Below, in pieces: positions 58,312 to 64,000 of a stretch of 64,000 bases of DNA (positions are counted from its first letter, which is position 1; every line of letters begins with the position of its first letter). The stretch lies in contig JBHGNT010000017.1 of the NCBI GenBank assembly GCA_043228905.1, positions 9,982,001 through 10,046,000 on the forward strand, written 5' to 3'. This DNA is from Azolla caroliniana. Taxonomy: Eukaryota; Polypodiophyta. Below the pieces are notes generated by a model. The model had not been told where the DNA came from. It ran no database searches and was given only the letters and a program-made list of their open reading frames with translations. The position numbers and the translations under genes are program-made.

Positions 58312-59302
58312 CTAGCAAAAGAGAAAATTGTGAAAGGAAAAGAGAAAATTGTGAGATATCCCACATAGGCACGACAAATACGGCTCTCATCATATATAAG
58401 GTAGAGCAAAAGATATTATCTTTGTGTCTATGTGTGGAGCATAGAGAGTTCAAGGTAACTTGAACTAAGAGTGGAGGTGGGCTAGCTACTCGTAAAGGGT
58501 TTTGGCCAACCAAAACCGGACCGGCGATGGAGCCAGTGAGACACTGGCATCCGACGACAATCTGGCGGCAGCATCCGGCAGCAATCCGGTGACGGCGAGG
58601 TGACGGTACCCGGCGACGGCCAGGCGGCGGCATCCAGTGACGGCGAGGCACCGGTATCCGGCGGCAACCGGCGACACACCGGTAACCGACGGCATCCGAC
58701 GAACCGGCGTCCGATGATTAGATAAATAAATATATAAATATATATACATATATACATATACAAGGAGGGCAAGTAAGGATTGGAACCTTGCACCTCTGAG
58801 TTAGGAGTCAATTGGCTTACCATTAAGCCATGCCATTTAGTTGATTTATATTTCTATCATTGTACTTTTACGTGTAAATTCTCATACATTAGAGCTAAAA
58901 TGAGTGACATGGTTATCATGCACCACATGTAATACATAAGCGCCAAATAGCAAGCATGCATTTTATGCATGTCTTGTACCCTCACATGCATCATATGCAT
59001 GAGAGCATCTATAAAAGAAGGAAGGGGGAGGAGAAAAAACGCGTTTTTTCTTTTTTGGTTATGAAATTAAGAAGAAGAAATTCGTTATCAAAATGATCGT
59101 GTAACTTGTTTCTTAAATCCAAAGATAAAAGTTCAATCAATCTCTCTCAATCGTTTAATCTCAACTTCTCTCTTTCCCAATCTATCTTAAATACTTTCTC
59201 GCCAAAGCTTGCGCCAAAGCTTGTACTGACTTTGAATCCTTCCGGTCCAGAACCTCGGCGGTTCCGCCTCACGATCCGCGCGTAGTGATGGATCTTCACG
59301 AC
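58312..59302 (+). mobile_element. Foreign block in B5, with X-like LTR end and tRNA-like module
   Basis: The right part looks like a plus-oriented LTR: an antisense tRNA-like module (58755-58830), a TATA box (ATCTATAAAAGAAGG at about 59009) and the end GATCTTCACGACA, nearly the end of element X (GAATCTTCACGACA). The left part starts with repeats of AAAAGAGAAAATTGTGA and TGTGAGATATCCCACATAGG and holds GGCGA/CCGGC-rich text (58520-58710). No matching TSD, and B5 sequence is missing at the join. Confidence 0.5.
58755..58830 (-). other. tRNA-like module in X-like LTR
   Basis: Minus strand: GGCTTAATGGTAAGCC (A-box-like) and GCAAGGTTCCAATCC (B-box-like), with a short T-arm stem. Its B-box side shares AGAGGTGCAAGGTTC with the module at 8280-8350. 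Confidence 0.5.
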
Positions 59303-60334
59303 ACCGGTTGGTGTTGTCAACCACACGTCTCCTATGCCGACAATTCGGCATATACCTTCATTCCCCATCCAAACACAGCCGTGATCACCGGCTGAGTAGG
59401 ATGAGAAGCATTTCCGGTCCGGGGTAAGGTGGAACGATGCTCCGGAGTCGACCACCTAGGTCATCTCGTCGCCGGCAAGGTTTAGCTCACTCTCCTCGGT
59501 GATGAGCATCAACTCTTCTTCACTTTCCGCGATTGCCGTCGTTCCCTTTTGGTCCGCCCCCCTCCGGTCTTTACCGTTCCGGTCCGATGTCTGCTTCGAA
59601 TCGGTACCATCGGTTTCCTTGTCTTTTCGGAAGTGCCGACAGTTTTTCTGGAAGTGTCCCGGCTTGCCGCAATAGAAGCAGGTAGGCCTCCCCCTTGACT
59701 TTGACCGTGTCCCCAACATTTCCCGGTTCTGGGGACTATGATTCCTTTGTCTTCCGTGTTCTGATTCAGTAAGGAGCGCTTTGGAGTCGAAGCTCGTATC
59801 CTTATCTTTCTGACGCGCCTCCTTATCTAGCAAGCTCAAACTTCACTCTTGCTAGGGATAACCGTTTCCCTTCCGGCCCGGCGTTGCCCAAAGTGACAAC
59901 CAAAGTCTCCCAGCTATCTGGGAGGGAACCGAGTAGGAGTAGTACCTCATTAGCGAGAGGTACTTCCAATGATGTTGCCTGGTGGATCAGCCCCTAGAAG
60001 GCATTCATGTGCTCCGCCATGCTGGAGCCATCTTGGTACCGGAGTCTTACGAGCTTCCGAAATACCGAAACCTGATCTTCTCCCAGAGCTCATGAGCCTT
60101 GCTCTCTTCATTGAAGTTGTTGTATAGACTCATGTCGATGAAGCACCGTATGTACGCCGTTGTCTTCATGTGCATCACCTCCCATGTCGTGGCATCGATT
60201 TTGTCCGGTCTCTTGTCCCCGAACTGAACCGGCAACCAAAGATCTTTAACCACGAGCATGTCCGTCATCTTCGACTTCCACACTGAGTAATTGGAGCCGG
60301 TGAGCTTGAACATGCCTCCCAACGAATCGTCCAT
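59303..60334 (-). pseudogene. B5 gag and protease
   Basis: Gag starts M-D-D-S-L-G-G-M-F-K-L-T at 60334 and breaks near 60060. The 59839-59456 frame has the CCHC knuckle (C-F-Y-C-G-K-P-G-H-F-Q-K-N-C). A W-to-stop change (TAG at about 59457) precedes the protease active site V-D-S-G-A-S-F-H-L. Text ends at 59303 where the foreign block begins. Confidence 0.85.
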
Positions 60335-60365
60335 TTTTCTGTGTCAGTTCGCTCTGATACCAGTT

Positions 60366-61102
60366 TGTCGTTTAATACGCGGAATAATCTCCGGCAACAA
60401 CCGAAGGGTAAATCACTTGATACAATTGAACTCAGCAGAAATGGGAATGGAGGTAAGTGCACGAACAAACAAAAGAGAATACACAGGATATTAACGTGGA
60501 AAACCCTGAGAGGGAAAAACCACGGGAGTCCACAGACTCCGAAATATCACTATGTAAAGTAATACAATAGGGAGCACAGAGGCAAAGACCTCTTGCTCAC
60601 AATCTTCGCCTCGCGGCGGTTACAACTGAGACACAATCTCTGTATGTCGCTCTCTCTCTCTCTCCCTTACGCACTGTACAGAGGTTACACCAAACAACAA
60701 CTCACATTGAGTTTGCCCTAGGTCATATTTATACTAATATGACTTCCTGGCTATTTACAAATATAGCCCCAGTGGGCTCTCTGGAACATATTTACATATA
60801 TGTCCCTTCCATCCGATGAGAGGTTCTCACCGGGCCTACAACATCCAATTCTCACCGGGTCTTCCGTTGCCGGGTACTCCACATCCGGTTCTCACCGGGT
60901 TCTTCCGTTGCCGGGTACGCCACATCCGGTTCTCACCGAGTCTTCCGTTGCGGGGTACGCCACATCCGGTTCTCACCGGGTCTTCCGTTGCCGGGTACGC
61001 CACATACGGTTCTCACCGGGTCTTCCGTTGCCGGGTATGCCACATCCGGATTCTTCTCACGGTTCTTCTGACTTCCCATCCGGAGGGACCTATTTCCTAA
61101 CA
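60366..61102 (-). repeat. 5' LTR of B5 with five ~40-bp tandem units
   Basis: Matches 55269-56030 and also holds five units (about 60838-61045). The CT tract is shorter, so the length difference between LTRs is mostly microsatellite. Confidence 0.9.
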
Positions 61103-61216
61103 TATATAATCATATATATATATATATATATATAATCACATATATATATTGACATTATAACTAACTATATAACTAACCAAGGTCAAGTTTTAACTAACCT
61201 CACCTAATTTTTTGTG

Positions 61217-61443
61217 CCGTATATATAGCCGTGCTTTTTCTTTTTTCCCTACAGAGCGTGAGAGATAACACGAGACAAGACAACATGTCAAACCAACGAG
61301 CTAGAGATGAGAGCATACAACCCACGAGCATGACCAATGAGCGAGAGAGGAGACCATCACCGCCGCAACGACCATGCAGAAGACAACAGACACTTAACGA
61401 CCATGTCCTCCAAGAAGATGGCCTGATCGGATTCCATGTATGA
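61217..61443 (+). CDS. Small ORF behind a TATA box, possible first exon
   Basis: GTATATATAGCC (about 61219) is followed by a leader and an ATG at 61285 opening a 52-codon Arg/Gln/Pro-rich frame to a TGA at 61441. CCAT/GTATGA at its end resembles a splice donor. No family was recognised and no downstream exon can be pointed to, since the palindromic array starts 60 bp later. It may be a chance arrangement. Confidence 0.2.
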
Positions 61444-61501
61444 AACCCTTATCTATACGGACACCTTCTCATTCATATCATTCTGCTTGTATAGCCATAT
61501 G

Positions 61502-62026
61502 AGCAACTCGATACTTGGTACCAAGTTGCTCCCCTTTTAGACCCCGTGTGGGCCCCAACTCGAACTCGATACCAAGTATCGAGTTGGGGTCTAAAGGGGG
61601 AGCAACTCGATACCAAGTATCCAGTTGGTATCGAGTTGTTCCCCCTTTAGACCCCAACTTGATACCAAGTATCGAGTTGCCACCCCTATGTATACAAACT
61701 CGATACTTGGTATCGAGTTGGGGACCATCTGGATACAAACTTGATATATGTGGAGCAACTCGATACCAAGTATCGAGTTTGTATACATATGGTCCGAAAC
61801 TTGATACCAAGTATCGAGTTTGTATACATATGGGCCCAAACTCGATACTTGGTATCGAGTTGGTACACATATTTGTACTAACTCTATTCTTGGTGTTCAG
61901 TTGGTACACATATGTGCCTCAACTCGATACTTGGTATCGAGTTCAAGCCCATATGTGGAGCAACTCGATACCAAGTATCGAATTTGTATACATATAGGCC
62001 CCAACTTGATACCACGTATCCAGTTG
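61502..62026. repeat. Array of palindromic 21-bp cores, mostly 41-bp spacing
   Basis: About twelve copies of ACTCGATACCAAGTATCGAGT or its mirror form (centre CCAAG or CTTGG). Core starts are near 61505, 61564, 61605, 61657, 61698, 61758, 61799, 61840, 61881 (degenerate), 61922, 61963 and 62004. From 61758 on the step is exactly 41 bp. Linkers are themselves near-palindromic (TGTATACATATGGGCC, GGTACACATATGTGCC) and change orientation. The left third adds a longer inverted repeat (CTCCCCTTTTAGACCCC near 61529 against GGGGTCTAAAGGGGGAG near 61586). Confidence 0.9.
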
Positions 62027-62045
62027 GTACACATATGTGCTACAA

Positions 62046-62230
62046 TTTACATGTTTATTGTCTTATAATACTACATTGGGCATAAAAATCAAAGATTTTT
62101 AGCTTTAGGTTTTAGATGTTATTTTGGAAAATTTAAGCCAAATGCCCCCTAGTATTAGGCATACAAATAGCCTTATGAAGTCTTTCTACAACTATCAGGG
62201 CCCATTTCTTGAGTTTCCCTATTTTATTAT
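62046..62230. other. AT-rich spacer after the palindromic array
   Basis: Nothing recognisable in this short stretch. Confidence 0.4.
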
Positions 62231-62572
62231 GTGATTAGGTCTGCAGATCCTAAGGATGAGCACCCTAAGAAGATGATTCAACTAAAATTTCAAAGCTCTC
62301 CGATAGAAACCTCTAAAGTCCCCCCTCTCACGTTCACGCAGAAAGGGAATAAATTATTATTTGAAGATGACTTTGTTAGGCAACCATTTGACAAAGTGAG
62401 TCAGGAGAAGAGGGTGGCTCCTCATGGGGGTGAAACTCTGATTGATAGAGACATCATTGAACACGAGTGGGCCATGCAGTATGTTGACTCAAGTAAGAAG
62501 GTTGTACTCATAATGTCTCATAACAAAGGTCAAGGGGAGCTAGCCAAGGACCGACCCTTTGGTTATGGCTAA
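62231..62572 (+). CDS. Unidentified 113-codon ORF next to gypsy-3 LTR
   Basis: The frame is hydrophilic and protein-like (K-D-E-H-P-K-K near the start; D-R-D-I-I-E-H-E-W-A-M-Q-Y in the second half). It stops at 62570, then ~70 bp later a purine-rich CTCGAAGGGAGTT precedes the LTR at 62645. It could be the tail of another retroelement whose 3' LTR is 62645-63024, or host sequence. I recognise no family. Confidence 0.3.
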   Translation: MIRSADPKDEHPKKMIQLKFQSSPIETSKVPPLTFTQKGNKLLFEDDFVRQPFDKVSQEKRVAPHGGETLIDRDIIEHEWAMQYVDSSKKVVLIMSHNKGQGELAKDRPFGYG

Positions 62573-62644
62573 ATATTGAGATTGGACTATGAAGACGCGG
62601 ACTCCAAAACCCTAGTGGTTCTAGTTTAATGCTCGAAGGGAGTT

Positions 62645-63024
62645 TGTTGGCCGGTCAAAAGAGCAAGGACAAGTGGGAAGGCGGATCGGATAATAGGAAG
62701 TAATAGTAGAATTATTATTCGGAGGGACGGATTCGGTACAGTTGTACCGATCCGGATCCGAACTGATTCGGATGTCCGTTGCCTAAGCGCACCGATTGTA
62801 ACCTTGCCGGATGCCTATAAAAGGATCCGATGATTTGTAAAGTGTTTTGACGGAAGTAATACAATAGTAATTATTGTGTATTTATCTGTATCTCGTATTG
62901 TTTGCCGTCCGTGCTTAATTGTAATTATCTTATGCGTGTAACCTAGCATCCAATCCTTACCACCCCTTTGGAGAAGTGTCGGGTAGACACCTGTGTTGAG
63001 GCTAGTTCGGCCAGACAGACAACA
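62645..63024 (+). repeat. LTR of gypsy-3 (5' LTR)
   Basis: TGTTGGCCGG to GACAACA, with a TATA box (GCCTATAAAAGGATCC at about 62812). TTTTGGCGACCACGATTCC follows as a probable primer site (63028-63046). The boundary is from TG...CA and primer-site position, without a partner LTR. Confidence 0.7.
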
Positions 63025-63112
63025 CTATTTTGGCGACCACGATTCCTGCAAAGTGCAGAGGACAACCGGGGGATGGATATCTAGACCAAACGACGACCAC
63101 ATCACCGAATGA

Positions 63113-64000
63113 GGGAGACGATACACCGAACGCGAGCAACGACGGGAAGCCCTGCAGCAAGCCGTCGACGAGATCCGGCGGGATCGGTCATTCTCCAAAA
63201 CTCTTCGGAGAGTCGCAGAAGAAGCACTACAGTTCCGGGTTCTGCAAATCCCCGACGAAGGCAGTAGCATAACAAGCCTGCAAGAGGCGGAAACGATACT
63301 GCAGACGCTCGCCGCGGGCGACGGGGACTCGGAAGCATTCGCAACACTTGAGGCGGAGTCGGAAAGCGACGGAAGCGTTGTATCCCGGTATAAAAGCAGC
63401 CACGACACACCAAACGACCGGGAGGACGAGGGGTCGGAAGACTCAGTAACACCGGCGCCAGAGGAAGAAATAACCCTGGAATTCGGTGACCAGCAACCGC
63501 CGAGGAAGGCTGACCGGATACCGACAACAACCGCGAGGGAACCGAAGGAGTGGATACCGACAACAACCGCGGAGGAACCAACGGACCGGACACCGGCAAC
63601 ACCCGCGGAGGAACCAAAGGTTCTCACACCAACGCCAACAGCGGACAGAGAACGGAGGGAACAGGAGAGTCAGTTGGACGACACGATGCCGTACCCATAC
63701 CCAAAGTACCGGGATGAGGCCGACGCGGAGGCACACGTGTACGCATTCCTCCAAACATGGGAAGCCAACCATATCTCCCAAAGACTGACGGAGCCCGAAG
63801 CCGAACGATCCAAAATCGCCGAATTCGGCATAACCTTAGAAGGACCGGCGGCCCAATGGCACGCAAAGCACTTACCAGGCACCTTTGCCACATTCGATGC
63901 CTTGAAGGCCAGATTCCTCAGGTTTTTTCACAGACAATTTGAGCAAAGGGAATTGGTCGGGCAGTTCTACACCACCCGGCAGGAAGAGAACGAGACTATG
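63113..64000 (+). CDS. gypsy-3 gag, partial (open at window edge)
   Basis: One frame is open for 296 codons from 63113 to the window end. Residues ~5-45 look like a coiled coil (E-R-E-Q-R-R-E-A-L-Q-Q-A-V-D). An acidic linker follows, then three to four repeats of a ~13-residue unit (T-T-T-A-E-E-P type, 63512-63650). The plant Retrotrans_gag capsid domain starts at ~63730 (F-L-Q-T-W-E, L-E-G-P-A-A-Q-W-H, F-D-A-L-K-A-R-F-L-R-F-F). An in-frame TGA (63110-63112) precedes it and the only nearby ATG upstream (63109) is one frame off, so a small indel near the start is likely; the next in-frame ATG is at 63686. Confidence 0.75.

Larger units (their letters stand above)
55269..61102 (-). mobile_element. 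Family B copia copy B5, both LTRs present
   Basis: LTRs are 60366-61102 (5') and 55269-56030 (3'). The flanking 5-mer tatat is at 55264-55268 and 61103-61107, inside a TA repeat. The minus-strand order is primer site (CTGGTATCAGAGC at 60351-60363), gag, protease, integrase, RT, RNase H, purine tract (56031-56045). A ~990-bp foreign block (58312-59302) replaces about 700 bp between protease and integrase core. Confidence 0.9.

Noticed and set aside
60838-61045. Regularly spaced repeats resembling a CRISPR array
   Set aside because: The units are contiguous 40-bp tandem repeats in both LTRs of a copia element, in a eukaryotic genome, with no unique spacers or cas genes.
61478-61997. Long ORFs on both strands through the palindromic array (about 143 and 160 codons)
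   Set aside because: They arise because the 41-bp unit lacks stops and reads similarly on both strands; no domain, start context or codon bias supports a protein.
61502-62026. CRISPR-like reading of the 41-bp array
   Set aside because: The 'spacers' are themselves related palindromes and the host is a plant; repeats are better explained as a satellite or foldback array.
63025-63627. Minus-strand 200-codon ORF at the window end
   Set aside because: It is the antisense of the Pro/Thr-repeat part of gypsy-3 gag; its repetitive Gly/Ser/Val text mirrors that repeat.

Overview
This window is nuclear DNA of a land plant. It holds one clearly intact host gene, a single-exon bHLH transcription factor of the MYC_N/JAZ-interacting class (22508-24502, +). 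The rest is mostly old LTR retrotransposons of both superfamilies, many nested in one another. Species cannot be named from the sequence. No bacterial features (operons, Shine-Dalgarno sites, CRISPR) and no complete tRNA or rRNA gene were seen.

Layout. (1) 1-15488: a minus-strand DUF4283/zinc-knuckle ORF was split by a Ty3/gypsy chromovirus (628-14856). The 3' LTR of that element was then split by a minus-strand Ty1/copia element (6211-14802), and the copia pol gene was split again by a third LTR element, 'X' (7845-10933). Target-site duplications (TSDs) support three levels of nesting. (2) 15489-28770: low-repeat DNA with the bHLH gene, a microsatellite-dense promoter, two facing tRNA-like modules and three unidentified coding relics. 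(3) 28771-34953: a 5'-truncated minus-strand Ty3/gypsy element with a ~2.9-kb accessory ORF between integrase and the 3' LTR. (4) 34957-51533: overlapping Ty1/copia pieces of two families. 'Family B' has LTRs with CCGG-rich repeats and a TGGTATCAGAGC-type primer site. 'Family A' is the relative of the copia element in region 1. A 5'-truncated family A copy (41031-45480) sits inside a family B LTR with a perfect 5-bp TSD. (5) 51884-55142: a decayed minus-strand gene resembling the DUF7869 type, carrying a solo family B LTR. (6) 55269-61102: a family B element with both LTRs and a TATAT TSD. (7) 61502-62026: a striking array of palindromic 21-bp cores spaced mostly at exactly 41 bp. (8) 62645-64000: the 5' LTR and gag of another Ty3/gypsy element, open at the window edge.

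Most retroelement genes carry in-frame stops, frameshifts or deletions, so the only confident functional gene is the bHLH factor, whose closest family match is the jasmonate-pathway subgroup III (IIId, JAM-like). The strongest leads are the 41-bp palindromic array, the accessory ORF of the second gypsy element, antisense tRNA-like modules shared by unrelated LTR families, and the truncated copia copy with a clean TSD.
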